The notes: generated by a model from the sequence alone, not told the origin. A stretch of 64,000 bases of DNA from [Actinomadura] parvosata subsp. kistnae (GCF_900323885.1 NZ_OOHJ01000022.1:1054001-1118000), one strand, 5' to 3'; numbered from the stretch's first letter, positions 43,381 to 52,850 are shown. A program made the numbers and translations.

Positions 43381-44205
43381 GTGCTCAGGTTGGCCCTGTC
43401 TCTCGTCCTGCTCGATCCAGCCGCCGTTGCCGAGGTGTCGCAACGCAACGTCCCCGTTCCGCACGTGCTCACCCCTGACGGCGACCGCCTGGGCTACGCG
43501 CCGGTCCCGCGCCCCTACACGGGGGCGCGGCGGCTGACCGGGGTGCTGCTCGGCCGCGATCCGGTCGCGAAGACGGACGTGTTGTGCGGGGGCACGGTGA
43601 TCGGCTCGCGCAGCCGCAGTCTCGTGCTGACGGCGGCGCACTGCCTCTACCACGACGGGCGGCTGCTCGAGCACCTGGCGTTCCTGCCCGGTTTCGACCG
43701 GGGCCGGCCGCCGATGGGGGTCTGGCCGGTCGTCCGTACGTGGGTGCCGGCCAAGTGGCGCACCCGGCCGTACTCGCCGGAGCTGCTGCCGTACGACGTG
43801 GGGCTGGTGGGTGTCGCCAGCGGCAAGCGCCCGCTGGAGTCGGTCACCGGGCGGGGGCTGCCGCCGATGGCCACGACCAGGGGCACGGAGCTGCGCGGAC
43901 TCGAGCTGCTCGGCTATCCGGCGGGGCGGGGGTATCCGGGCACGAAGATGTACCGGTGCGTGGGTGACGCGACCGAAGGGGTGTCCGAGGGGCCGGGGCT
44001 GATGATCACGCGCAACTGCCACGCCGCCGCGGGCGGCAGCGGCGGCCCCGCCTTGTACGGCGGGGCGGTGGCGGGCGTCGTGTCGTCGTCCAGCCCGCTG
44101 AGCGACGCGAAGGGTTACACGGTGCTGACCCGGCTGGGGGGCAGGCCGTTCCAGCGCATGTTCACCAGGGCCGACCGGGAGATGCGGCTCAAGCCGGCCG
44201 GCTGA
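43381..44205 (+). CDS. secreted trypsin-like serine protease
   Basis: 274 residues. A short signal sequence (LRLALSLVLLDPAAVA) precedes a chymotrypsin-fold domain with triad His in LVLTAAHCLYH, Asp in LLPYDVGLVGVA and Ser in HAAAGGSGGPALYGG. Three cysteines are positioned for disulfides (CGGTVIG, AAHC, NCHAAAGG), with MYRCVGDA a fourth. It resembles V8/glutamyl-type secreted proteases of actinomycetes. GTG at 43381 is used. Confidence 0.88.
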   Translation: MLRLALSLVLLDPAAVAEVSQRNVPVPHVLTPDGDRLGYAPVPRPYTGARRLTGVLLGRDPVAKTDVLCGGTVIGSRSRSLVLTAAHCLYHDGRLLEHLAFLPGFDRGRPPMGVWPVVRTWVPAKWRTRPYSPELLPYDVGLVGVASGKRPLESVTGRGLPPMATTRGTELRGLELLGYPAGRGYPGTKMYRCVGDATEGVSEGPGLMITRNCHAAAGGSGGPALYGGAVAGVVSSSSPLSDAKGYTVLTRLGGRPFQRMFTRADREMRLKPAG

Positions 44206-44218
44206 GCCCCTCAGGTCT

Positions 44219-45109
44219 TCAGCCGCCCGCCTGGGCGACGATCTCCTCGCAGAGGGCGTGCGAGGCCAGCGCGTCGGTGGCGTCGAGGCGGCGCCCGTCG
44301 CGCACGGCGGACAGGAACTCCAGGCAGATCTGCTCGATCCCGCGCTGCCTGGCCACCGGCACCCAGTCGGGCCTCCGCGTCAGGGTCTCGCCGCCCTGGT
44401 GGGCGATGACGTCCCCGAGGTTGACCACCCGCCGCTTGGCGCCGTCGCCCATGGCGGCGCAGCTCTCCTCGGAGGCGCCGCTCATCCGGTTCATGACGCC
44501 GAGGGCGGTGAACCCGTCGCCGGACAGCTCCAGCACGATGTGCTCGACGAGGCCGTCGCGGACGCGGGTCCTGATCGTGGTGCCGGTGGCCGGCCCGGGC
44601 AGCAGGAACCGCAGCGTGTCGGCGACGTGGATGAAGTCCTCGAAGATGGCGCGGCGCGGCACGTCGGGCAGGTTGTGGCGGTGCTTCTCCATGAGGACGA
44701 GGTGCCGGGGGTGGGCGGCCAGCTCGGCGTAGCCGGGGGCGTAGCGGCGGTTGAAGCCCACCATGAGGGACCGGTCTTCAGCCTCGGCCAGCCGGACGAG
44801 CCGCTCGCACGCGTCCAGCGAGAAGGCGAGCGGCTTGTCGACGTAGACGTGGATGCCGGCGCTGAGCAGCGCCTCGACGATCTCGGGGTGGGCGTCGGTG
44901 GCCGCGTGCACGAACGCCGCGCGCACCCCCGCCTTGATCACGTCGTCCACGCTGGTGGAGCGGGCGGCGATGCGGTAGGTGTCGCCGAGCCGATGCAGCC
45001 GGGCCTCGTTGCGGGTGCACAGGTGCAGGTCGAGGGCCGGCTGGGCGGCGAGCACGGGCAGGTACGCCTTCTCCGCGATGTCGCCGAGGCCGATCATGGC
45101 AATCTTCAT
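44219..45109 (-). CDS. Gfo/Idh/MocA-family oxidoreductase
   Basis: 296 residues. Rossmann start IAMIGLGDIAEKAYLPVLA, then AAFVHAATDAHPEIVEALL and the family signature VYVDKPLAFSLDACERLV (EKP variant DKP). The C-terminal domain carries no substrate clue. It overlaps the upstream epimerase-like gene by 4 nt and is last in a three-gene operon probably under the TetR regulator at 46490. Confidence 0.9.
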   Translation of the reverse strand: MKIAMIGLGDIAEKAYLPVLAAQPALDLHLCTRNEARLHRLGDTYRIAARSTSVDDVIKAGVRAAFVHAATDAHPEIVEALLSAGIHVYVDKPLAFSLDACERLVRLAEAEDRSLMVGFNRRYAPGYAELAAHPRHLVLMEKHRHNLPDVPRRAIFEDFIHVADTLRFLLPGPATGTTIRTRVRDGLVEHIVLELSGDGFTALGVMNRMSGASEESCAAMGDGAKRRVVNLGDVIAHQGGETLTRRPDWVPVARQRGIEQICLEFLSAVRDGRRLDATDALASHALCEEIVAQAGG

Positions 45110-46017
45110 CCGTCGAGCGTAGCCTTCAGCGCCGCGTCGACCGGGGTAGGCGCGGCACCGAACGTGCGCTGGAAGGCGGAGGAGTCGAGCACGAACGGCG
45201 CGGTGAACTGGTAGCGGACGTGCCGCAGCTCGCCGAGCATGGGCGAGAACAGCCCGGCCGCCCGCACCAGCGGCCACGGCAGCACCCGCAGCCGGGGCTC
45301 GGGGCTGCCGGACATGGCGGCCATGCGCGCCGCCATCTGGCGGAAGGTCAGCGGCTCGGCGGTGGGCACGTGCCACGGCCTGCCCCAGGCCCGCTCGTCC
45401 GCACCCGCGGTGATCATGGTGTCGGCGACGTCCGGCAGGTACGTCCAGCTGTGCGGGACGTCCGCGGGCCAGGGCGAGACGATCGGCTTGCCCGCCTTGA
45501 GCGGCACGATGAAGCGGTGACCGAGGTAGGACTGGTCGCTGGCGCCGGGGCCGTAGTAGTCGGAGCCGCGGATCTCGGTGGCTCTGATCCGGCCGGCCTC
45601 GTGCGCGGCCAGCGCGTTGGCCCACATCTGGGCGCGGACCCGGAACTTGGGGTTCGGGGAGGAGAGCGGCAGGTCCTCGGTCATGGGGGCGGTGACGGGC
45701 CCGTACGGGTAGAGGTTGCCGAGCATGACGTAGACGGCGCCGCTCGCCTCGGCGGCGGCCAGGAACGAGGCGGCCATCGGCGGCCAGTCGGTGAGCCAGC
45801 GGTGGTACTTCGGGTTCACGCAGTTGTAGAGGACGTCGGCGCCTCGGGCGACGTCGGTCAGCCTGGCCCGGTCGGCGACGTCCGCGGCGACCTTGGTCGC
45901 GCCGTCCGGGCCGCTGCCGGAGCGGGTGACGACGACGACCTCGTGCCCGTGGGCGATGAGCTTGGCGGCCAGGTGCGCGCCGACCTGGCCGGCACCGACG
46001 ACGACGTGCTTGCCCAT
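45106..46017 (-). CDS. NAD-dependent epimerase/dehydratase-like protein
   Basis: 303 residues. Short-chain reductase-type Rossmann start HVVVGAGQVGAHLAAKLIAH, a second-strand region EVVVVTRSGSG, YNCVNPKYHRWLTDWPPM and EIRGSDYYGPGASDQSYLG. It belongs to the extended NmrA/epimerase class without a clear YxxxK catalytic pair. Placed between the YrdB-like and Gfo/Idh genes. Confidence 0.83.
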   Translation of the reverse strand: MGKHVVVGAGQVGAHLAAKLIAHGHEVVVVTRSGSGPDGATKVAADVADRARLTDVARGADVLYNCVNPKYHRWLTDWPPMAASFLAAAEASGAVYVMLGNLYPYGPVTAPMTEDLPLSSPNPKFRVRAQMWANALAAHEAGRIRATEIRGSDYYGPGASDQSYLGHRFIVPLKAGKPIVSPWPADVPHSWTYLPDVADTMITAGADERAWGRPWHVPTAEPLTFRQMAARMAAMSGSPEPRLRVLPWPLVRAAGLFSPMLGELRHVRYQFTAPFVLDSSAFQRTFGAAPTPVDAALKATLDG

Positions 46018-46019
46018 GA

Positions 46020-46373
46020 TCAGACCTCGTTCCAGAAGATGCGGAGAACCGCATTGAGGATAAAGAGTGCGGCGAAGATGATCGCCGGGGTGATCACCCC
46101 TGCGGCGTAGAGGGCGAGGGCGCCGCCGCCGAACCAGACGATCTCCAGGGCGGCGCGGGCCAGGCCGGTGAGCGGGAAGGTGGCGTTCGCGCCGCCGCCC
46201 GCCCCGAACAGCGCCCACGCCGCGATGAACAGCGCGGGACCGCCGAGCCCGGCCAGCAGCTTGATGCCCCAGTTGGGGCTGACGGTGAAGCCCCAGTAGG
46301 CGACGGAGGCCAGCACCCCGAGCTCCAGCAGGAACATGAGGAGCATGTTGGCGTTCTTGGCGAGGGCGAGCAT
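46020..46373 (-). CDS. YrdB/DUF2568 family membrane protein
   Basis: 117 residues with four membrane helices, including MLLMFLLELGVLASVAYWGF and ALEIVWFGGGALALYAAG, the pattern of the YrdB (DUF2568) family. Function unknown. First gene of the operon read leftward; its start is about 35 nt from the nearer of two operator-like palindromes. Confidence 0.85.
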   Translation of the reverse strand: MLALAKNANMLLMFLLELGVLASVAYWGFTVSPNWGIKLLAGLGGPALFIAAWALFGAGGGANATFPLTGLARAALEIVWFGGGALALYAAGVITPAIIFAALFILNAVLRIFWNEV

Positions 46374-46406
46374 CGGGGGCCTCCGGGTGAGGGGTGTTCC
46401 GCTTAC

Positions 46407-46455
46407 GAGAGCAATGCTCTCTCAAAAGAGCGCCGATCGTCAAGAGCAGTGCTCT
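46407..46455. promoter_or_regulatory. two operator palindromes between the YrdB operon and its TetR gene
   Basis: GAGAGC-AAT-GCTCTC at 46407-46421 and AGAGC-AGT-GCTCT at 46443-46455 are two versions of one site, centres 35 nt apart, in the divergent intergenic region. The core GAGCANTGCTC is shared, so one TetR protein probably binds both. Confidence 0.8.
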
Positions 46456-46489
46456 CGTTTCTTGTCACCGCTCTGGTAATCTGCTGCGC

Positions 46490-47182
46490 ATGACAGCCAG
46501 CCGCACCGCCAGAGAACGTGTCAGGGCCGAGCTCACCCGAGAGATCACCGACATCGCCCGCCGGCAGCTCGCCACCGAGGGGGCCGGCGGCCTGTCACTG
46601 CGGGCCGTGGCCAGGGAGATGGGCATGGTCTCCTCGGCCATCTACCGCTACTTCCCGAGCCGCGACGACCTGCTCACCACGCTGATCATCGACGGCTACA
46701 ACGCGCTCGGCGCGGCCGTCGAGCGCGCCGAGGCCGCCGTCCCCCGCGACGACCACCTCGGGCGCTGGCTGGCCGCCTGCCGGGGCGTGCGCGAGTGGGG
46801 AGTGGCCCATCCCCACGAGTACGCGCTGATCTACGGCTCCCCCGTCCCCGGCTACCAGGCGCCCCAGGAGACGATCGAGGCCCGCCTGCGCGACGTCGTC
46901 GTGCTGGGGCGCCTCATGACCGACGCCTGGCAGGCGGGCGCGGTCCGCACCCCCGAGGAGGAGGCGCCGCCGCAGCTCGAACCGGACATCGCCGGCTTCC
47001 GCGAGCTCATGCCCGGCGTGCCCGACCCCGTGATCTGGCGCGCGCTCTCGGCCTGGACGAGTCTGTACGGCTGGGTGAACTTTGAGGTGTTCGGCCAGTT
47101 CAACAACACCCTCCACGACCGGGGCGGCGCCTTCGAGCACAGCATGCGGATCGCGGCGGGCACGATCGGGCTTGCTCAGTAA
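46490..47182 (+). CDS. TetR/AcrR-family regulator
   Basis: 230 residues. HTH: LATEGAGGLSLRAVAREMGM then VSSAIYRYFPSRDDLLTTLI. The C-terminal domain (WGVAHPHEYALIYGSPVPGY, then WTSLYGWVNFEVFGQFN) matches the TetR_C_25/WHG-type ligand domain. It probably controls the divergent YrdB-epimerase-Gfo/Idh operon and itself through the two palindromes. Confidence 0.92.
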   Translation: MTASRTARERVRAELTREITDIARRQLATEGAGGLSLRAVAREMGMVSSAIYRYFPSRDDLLTTLIIDGYNALGAAVERAEAAVPRDDHLGRWLAACRGVREWGVAHPHEYALIYGSPVPGYQAPQETIEARLRDVVVLGRLMTDAWQAGAVRTPEEEAPPQLEPDIAGFRELMPGVPDPVIWRALSAWTSLYGWVNFEVFGQFNNTLHDRGGAFEHSMRIAAGTIGLAQ

Positions 47183-47190
47183 GACTTACT
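47178..47190. promoter_or_regulatory. operator ahead of the PadR gene
   Basis: AGTAAG-A-CTTACT is a perfect palindrome that overlaps the stop codon of the TetR gene, 16 nt before the PadR start. The half-site recurs in the following TACTAAGTTTTACTGA. PadR proteins often autoregulate through such sites. Confidence 0.7.
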
Positions 47191-47206
47191 AAGTTTTACT
47201 GAATAC

Positions 47207-47533
47207 ATGGCTCGTAAGTCTCAGGAGCTCGGCCGCTTCACGGATGTGGCGCTGCTCGTGCTCATCAGCCTCGCCGAGGGGCAGAAACACGGATACCGCA
47301 TGATCAGCGACATCGAGGAGTTCTCCGGCACGTCGCTGGAGCCCGGCACGCTCTACGGGGCGCTGATGCGGCTGGAGGAGCGCGGCTGGATCGAGCCGGT
47401 CGCCTCCGCCGAGCGGCGCAAGCCGTACCGGATCACCGACGGCGGGCGTGCCGCGCTGCGCGAGCAGCTCGCCACGCTGCGCCGGGTGGAGCAGACCGGG
47501 GCCCGGCGCAGCCTCGCATGGGGGCCGGCATGA
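47207..47533 (+). CDS. PadR-family regulator
   Basis: 108 residues. The winged helix has VALLVLISLAEGQKHGYRMI, the recognition helix LEPGTLYGALMRLEERGWI and the wing SAERRKPYRITDGGR. It overlaps the next gene by ATGA, the typical PadR arrangement with the membrane protein it controls. Confidence 0.92.
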   Translation: MARKSQELGRFTDVALLVLISLAEGQKHGYRMISDIEEFSGTSLEPGTLYGALMRLEERGWIEPVASAERRKPYRITDGGRAALREQLATLRRVEQTGARRSLAWGPA

Positions 47534-48420
47534 TGCGGGCCGTGGCGGGGGCCGTGCTGCGCCTCTACCCGAAGGCGTGGCGGGAGCGCTACGGCGAGGA
47601 GGTCGCCGACCTGGTCGCCGCGCGCCCCGTGCGGGCGCGCACCGTGGCCGACCTGGCGATGGGGGCGGCCGACGCGTGGCTGCACCGCCGCCGCATCCCC
47701 GGCGCCCGGCCGCTGCGCCTGCCGCTGTGGGCGATCCTCGTCGCCGGCTCCTACGCGCTGTGGCTGCTGTGGGACCCGGCCGTGAGCGAGCCGGCCAGGC
47801 TCTCGTTCGCGTCGGCCCACGCCTCCGAGGCCGGCTGGCTGTTCAGGACGGCCACCTCCTGCTTCACCATGGCCGCCGCCATGGCGCTGCTGTCGCCGTG
47901 GCAGCTCGGCCTCGCCGTGCGCGCCGCCGGGAAGCGCGCCCCCTACGGGGCGGCGGCCCGCACGACGGGGCGGCGGGTGCTGCTGACGGCGCTCGCCGTG
48001 GCCGTCCCGGCCGGGTTCGTCCTGGCCGCCTACCTCGGCTACGTGTTCGACGCCGTGCATCCCGTCACGGCGCTCGGCGGCGCCATGGTGGGCGGCTTCT
48101 TCGTCCCGACGCTCATGACGCTGGTCCTGCCGGTGCCGCTGACCGCGTCCGGCTCGCCCGTGCTGGCGGGCGGCGCGCGGGCGGCCGGCAAGTCGCTGGC
48201 GGTGGCCGCGATGCTGAACGGGATCGCGTGGCTGGCCGTGGCGGGGCTGATGGCGTTCGGGCTGCGGCACTCCTCACCGTGGTTCGTCACGGCGGTGGCG
48301 GCCGGGGCGGTGCTCAGCACCGGGCTGGCGGCGCTGGTGGCGTGGGCCGTGCTCAGGAGCGCCCCGCACGACCCAGCGGCCCTGCCCGACCCCGCCCCTC
48401 TCGGCCCGATCCGCCTCTGA
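47530..48420 (+). CDS. membrane protein paired with PadR
   Basis: 296 residues. The N-terminus LRLYPKAWRERYGEEVADLV is the short cytosolic motif seen in membrane proteins cotranscribed with PadR regulators. About six membrane helices follow (for example LWAILVAGSYALWLLW, VLLTALAVAVPAGFVLAAYL). No enzymatic motif. A role in membrane stress or transport is a guess. Confidence 0.75.
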   Translation: MMRAVAGAVLRLYPKAWRERYGEEVADLVAARPVRARTVADLAMGAADAWLHRRRIPGARPLRLPLWAILVAGSYALWLLWDPAVSEPARLSFASAHASEAGWLFRTATSCFTMAAAMALLSPWQLGLAVRAAGKRAPYGAAARTTGRRVLLTALAVAVPAGFVLAAYLGYVFDAVHPVTALGGAMVGGFFVPTLMTLVLPVPLTASGSPVLAGGARAAGKSLAVAAMLNGIAWLAVAGLMAFGLRHSSPWFVTAVAAGAVLSTGLAALVAWAVLRSAPHDPAALPDPAPLGPIRL

Positions 48421-48440
48421 GCCCTGACCAGCGCGGGTGG

Positions 48441-49049
48441 TCAGGCGGTCGCGCGGGGTTTGAGCAGAGGGACGAGTACCTCGTCCACGATCTCGACCAC
48501 CAGCCGCTCCGGGATCGGCGGCCCCTCGAACAGGAAGTGGTGGCGCAGCAGCGCGTGCCCGGAGTCGAGGCGGCGCGGGGTGACGTCCGCCGGATCCACC
48601 TCGCCCCGCTCCACCGCCCGCCGCACGACCTCCTCCATCAGCTTCCTGGCCGTGCCCTGCGAGTTGCGCCGCATGGTGCTCAGCGGCGACTCGCCCCGCA
48701 ACGCCTCGCCGAGCAGCCCGCGCATCGCCTCACCGGCCGGGCCCGACAGGGCCTGCGCCGTACGGGTGAGCATGGCGACCAGGTCGCCGCGCAGGCTGCC
48801 GGTGTCGGGCGAGCTCTCCGGGGTGGGCAACGACTGGTAGACCGCCTCCATCACCAGCTCGATGCGGGTGGGCCAGCGCCGGTAGAGCGACGCCTTGCTG
48901 GCCTTGGCGCGCTCGGCGACCCGCTCCATGGTCAGCCCGGCGTAACCGACCTCGGCCAGCTCGTCGAGCGTGGCCTGGTAGATCGCGGCGGAGAGCGCCT
49001 CGCCCCGGCGTCGTGGCAGCTTGCGGTGGTCGGTGACCATGGCATGCAT
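48441..49049 (-). CDS. TetR-family repressor of the MFS/phosphotransferase operon
   Basis: 202 residues. HTH: LDELAEVGYAGLTMERVAER then KASKASLYRRWPTRIELVME; the C-terminal domain resembles TetR_C_16-type actinobacterial members. It follows the phosphotransferase-like gene by 1 nt, making it the third gene of that operon; the operator at 52791 upstream of the operon is a natural binding site. ATG at 49049 or 49040. Confidence 0.88.
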   Translation of the reverse strand: MHAMVTDHRKLPRRRGEALSAAIYQATLDELAEVGYAGLTMERVAERAKASKASLYRRWPTRIELVMEAVYQSLPTPESSPDTGSLRGDLVAMLTRTAQALSGPAGEAMRGLLGEALRGESPLSTMRRNSQGTARKLMEEVVRRAVERGEVDPADVTPRRLDSGHALLRHHFLFEGPPIPERLVVEIVDEVLVPLLKPRATA

Positions 49050-49050
49050 T

Positions 49051-51404
49051 CTAGGAAGCGCCGGTGACCGTGCCGGTATCGCCGTGGACGGTGACGAGCT
49101 GCCCGTCCTTCAGGACGGAGGTGCCCGTCCCGGTGCCCATGACGGCCGGGATGCCGTACTCCCTGGCCACGATCGCGGCGTGCGAGGCGGCGCCGCCGGT
49201 GTCCACGACCACGGCCGCCGCGTGCTGGAACAGCGGCGTCCACGACGGGTTCGTGTACGGGCAGACGAGCACGTCGCCGGTGGCGAGCCGGCCGAACTCG
49301 GCGGGCTTGGTGATCACCTTCACCGGCCCGGTCGCGGTGCCGCCGCCCGCCGGGGTGCCGGTGAGCAGCGCGTCGCCGGTGACGGACGGCGGGAAGATCG
49401 CGGCCGGGTCGATGAGCCGCACGCCGGACAGCTCCTCCCGCTTGAGCGCCCGCCTGGCGACGAGCTCCCGCAGCCGCTCGGCGTGCGCCCCGCTCAGTGC
49501 GGCCACGTCGTGGATCTCCTCCAGCTCCTCCATCCGCAGGTGGAAGACGTCCTCGGGCGTCGTCAGGACGCCGGCGGCACGCAGGCGGCGGCCCAGCTCC
49601 AGCAGCGCCCGGCGCAGGACGGGCTGCGGCATCGTGAAGGAGAAGTGGCTGTCCTCCCTGAACGCGACACCGGCCCGCGCCGCCTCCACCCACCGCGTGA
49701 CGAGCGCGCGACGGCCCTCCGACCGCAGCCAGGGGTGGGCGAGCAGCCGCTCCAGCGCGTCCCCGCGCGCGGGTCGTTCCTGCTCCGGCGTGCTCCCGGA
49801 CAGCACCTTCACCAGCCCCAGCACCACCTCGGGGGCATCGCCCCAGGTGGGCGGCGTGACGAGGATCGGGCTGGCGGTCTCCCGATGCCCGTACTCGTCG
49901 AGGAACGCCGCCAGCGCCCGCGCGAACTCGGCGGGCGGCGGGTCCGACTCCAGCGCCCCCGTGCGTTTCGCCACCGCGGCCAGCCGCTCCAGGGCCTCGT
50001 TGGTGTCCGTGGTCCTGGTGCGCGCCCCGTGCAGCAGGTCGGCGAACAGCTCGCGCCGCCCCAGCAGCCGTACCGCCACCAGGAGCCGCAGCAGCGCCAG
50101 CCCGGTGCCGGGCAGGTAGTCCACCCGCAGGTCGGCCACGGGTGCCACCAGGGCGAGCGCCTGCCGGGGCACGCGCAGCAGCTCGCCCCACGGCAGCGCG
50201 CCCAGGTCGCGGGAGCGCAGCTCCTCGACCTTCGCCAGGTAGTCGCGGAAGCGCCGGTCCCGCGTCCACTTCGCCGGGTCGTACCGCATCGCCTTGGCCA
50301 GCACCAGGAACGGCGCGATGAGCACCTTCGGGGCCGGCTTCGGCGACGGCGGCACGAGCCGGTAGACGACGCCGTCCTCCTCCTGCAAGAAGCCGTCGAA
50401 CGCGCGCCGCACGCCGAAGCTGCCCAGGACGTTGCGCATCAGCCCCGCCGGGCCGTAGGGGACCCAGGTGGACATGTCGATCGGGTAGGGCCGCTCGGGC
50501 AGGTACTCCATCAGGACCGTGGCCAGGCGGCGCCGGAGCGGGTTGAGCCGGCCCACCGGAGGCGGCGGCAGCGCGGTCATGGGGCGGGCCTGGAGCAGGT
50601 GGAGCCGCCCGCCCGCGTACGCCCACTCGATGTCCTGCGGCCGCCCGAAGTGCGCGGCCACCTTCCGCCCAGCCGCCCCAGCTCCGCCACCACCGCATCC
50701 GGCAACCGCCCGGCCCGCTCCCCGGCCCCGCTCTCATGAATGACGCCGCCGCCGGGAGCGCTGCGGACGACCACCTCCCGGCGCCCGGGGGTGAAGGTGA
50801 GGTGGCCGTGCGCGTCCAGCACGTAGTGGTCCGGGGTGACGAGGCCCGAGACGACGGCCTCGCCGAGCCCGCTGCTCGCGTCGATGACGAGCTGGGTGCG
50901 GTCGCCGGTGACGGGGTTCGCGGTGAACAGGACGCCCGCGACCTCCGCCTCCACCATGCGCTGCACGACCACCGCGATCCGCACGTCGGCGTCCTCGATG
51001 CCCAGCCTGGCCCGGTAGGCGACGGCGCGCTCGGTCCAGAGGGAGTCCCAGCAGCGGCGGACGGCGTCGAGCAGGGCGGGCTCGCCGGTGACGTTGAGGT
51101 AGGTGTCCTGCTGGCCGGCGAAGGCGGCGCCCGGCAGGTCCTCGGCGGTGGCGCTCGACCGCACCGCGACGGGCCCGCCGCCGAGCCCGGCGTAGGCGTC
51201 GGTGATGGCCTGCCGCAGGTCGGCGGGCAGCTCGGCGCGCACGCCGCGCCCTTGGGCGCCCAGCTCGTACGCGTGCGTGGTGACGACGAACCCGTCAGGC
51301 ACCGGGAAGCCGCTCCTGACCAGCTCCCCCAGGTTGGCGCCCTTGCCTCCGGCCACCGCCAGGTCGGCGCGCCCGAAGGCGCTCAGCGGTGCGACGAGCT
51401 TCAC
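49051..51404 (-). pseudogene. rifampicin phosphotransferase-like PEP-utilising enzyme, 1-nt frameshift
   Basis: Two frames together give a 785-residue protein. The N-terminal part (51404 to about 50670) is an ATP-grasp domain: GGKGANLGELVRSGFPVPDG, VAVRSSATAEDLPGAAFAGQ, VLFTANPVTG. The second frame (from about 50667) resumes with VAAHFGRPQDIEWAYAGGRL and ends in a swivelling phosphohistidine domain with GGAASHAAIVAREYGIPAVM. One base is missing near 50665-50672 (RLG/GR region). The chain stops right after the His domain with no PEP-binding TIM barrel, the order of rifampicin phosphotransferase (Rph) rather than PEP synthase. GTG 51404 overlaps the MFS stop. It could be a real pseudogene, or intact if the base was lost in sequencing. 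Confidence 0.8.
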
Positions 51405-52777
51405 TGGTTCTCCTCGATGTAGGCGGTGGTGCGCAGCGGGCGCGCCGGCAGCGCCAGTGCCAGCAGGAACGCCACGAGCAGCAGCGGCGCCATGGCCGCG
51501 AAGATCGGCGGCGCGGCGGCGGCGAACGCGTCGCGCACGCTGTCCGGCAGCTGCGCGGGCGAGGTGCTGGAGATGCCCGACCGCAGCGTGATCAGGGCGC
51601 CCACCAGCGCCACCCCGGCCGACGCGCCGATCTGCCGCAGGAACGTCACCGACGAGGTGGCGGTGCCGAGGTCGGCGTACGCCACGGCGTTCTGCGTGGC
51701 CAGCACCATGACCTGCATGACCAGCCCGATGCCGAGCCCGGTCAGCAGCAGCGCGGCGACGAGCACGGCCGGCGCGGCCCCGGCCAGCCCCAGCAGCCCG
51801 AGCCCGGCCGCCGCGAGGGCGGTGCCCACGATGGGATACGGCTTGTACGTCCCCGTCCTGCTGATGAGCCGGCCGGAGACGACGGTGGTGAGCAGCACGC
51901 CGCCCATGAGCGCGGTGACCAGCAGCCCGGCCCGGGTGGCGCTGGTGTGCAGGGCGATCTGCGCGTACGCGGGCAGGTAGGTGACGGTCCCGAACAGCGC
52001 GAACCCGATGAGCAGGCTGATCGTCACGGGCACCGCGAACGCCCGGTCCCTGAACAGCCGCAGCGGCAGGATCGGGTCCCGCGCGTACCGGGCGCTGACC
52101 AGCCACGCCACGACGCCCGCGGCGGCCAGGACGAGGTAGGCCGGGTTGCCGCTCTCCCCCACCATGACCACCCCGACCACGGCGACGCCGAGCGTGACGG
52201 CCCCGGCCACGTCGAGCGGCGCCTTCGTACGGGGCCGCGGCAGCTTGAGCGCGACCGTCAGCAGCACGAGCGCCAGCAGCCCCAGCGGCGGGTAGATGGC
52301 GAAGATCCACCGCCAGCCGGCCCGGTCGACGAAGAACCCGCCGACCAGCGGCCCGCCGACGGCGGCCACGATGTACGCGGCCCCGAACAGGCCGAGGTAG
52401 CGCCCGCGGTCACGGGGGCTGACGAGCTCCCCGATGATGGCCTGCGACCCGATGACGAGCCCGCCGCCGCCCAGCCCCTGGATGGCGCGGAAGGCGATGA
52501 ACTGCGGCATCGTCGTGGCCATCGCGCACAGCACGGCCCCGGCCACGAAGATCACGACGGCGGCCTGCATGACGGGTTTGCGGCCGTACCGGTCGCCGAG
52601 CTTGCCGTAGACGGGCATGACGACGGTGGCGGCGGCGAGGTAGGCGGTGACGACGGCGGGCATCTGGTCGAGCCCGCCGAGCGCTCCGGCGACGGCGGGC
52701 AGCGCGGGCGCCATGATCGTCTGATCGAGGGCGCCGAGCAGCATGGCCAGCACCAATCCGGACAGCACGAGAACCAC
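51401..52777 (-). CDS. MFS drug exporter, DHA2 (EmrB/QacA) family
   Basis: 458 residues with 14 predicted helices. Motif A is GKLGDRYGRKPVM; the motif near LDQTIMAPALPAVAG in helix 1 and PLVGGFFVDRAGWRWIF in helix 5 are typical of 14-TM proton-coupled drug pumps. GTG at 52777. First gene of an operon with an Rph-like enzyme and TetR, which together suggest efflux plus inactivation of a toxic compound. Confidence 0.92.
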   Translation of the reverse strand: MVLVLSGLVLAMLLGALDQTIMAPALPAVAGALGGLDQMPAVVTAYLAAATVVMPVYGKLGDRYGRKPVMQAAVVIFVAGAVLCAMATTMPQFIAFRAIQGLGGGGLVIGSQAIIGELVSPRDRGRYLGLFGAAYIVAAVGGPLVGGFFVDRAGWRWIFAIYPPLGLLALVLLTVALKLPRPRTKAPLDVAGAVTLGVAVVGVVMVGESGNPAYLVLAAAGVVAWLVSARYARDPILPLRLFRDRAFAVPVTISLLIGFALFGTVTYLPAYAQIALHTSATRAGLLVTALMGGVLLTTVVSGRLISRTGTYKPYPIVGTALAAAGLGLLGLAGAAPAVLVAALLLTGLGIGLVMQVMVLATQNAVAYADLGTATSSVTFLRQIGASAGVALVGALITLRSGISSTSPAQLPDSVRDAFAAAAPPIFAAMAPLLLVAFLLALALPARPLRTTAYIEENQ

Positions 52778-52790
52778 GGCATCACCAGCC

Positions 52791-52813
52791 TTAGTGAACG
52801 GACCGTTCTCTAA
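52791..52813. promoter_or_regulatory. TetR operator upstream of the MFS operon
   Basis: TTAGTGAACGG-A-CCGTTCTCTAA pairs at 10 of 11 arm positions, immediately upstream of the MFS start. A further half-site GTTCACTAA lies at about 52845-52853. This form (GAACGG...CCGTTC) is common for TetR repressors of drug pumps. Confidence 0.8.
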
Positions 52814-52850
52814 GGAGCATAGGATTCACCGCAGAGAAACGCAACGTTCA

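Noticed and set aside
50577..52310. Single long frame covering part of the MFS gene and the first part of the Rph-like gene
   Set aside because: Only the part from 51404 down matches the family; the upstream part is a shifted frame of the MFS gene.
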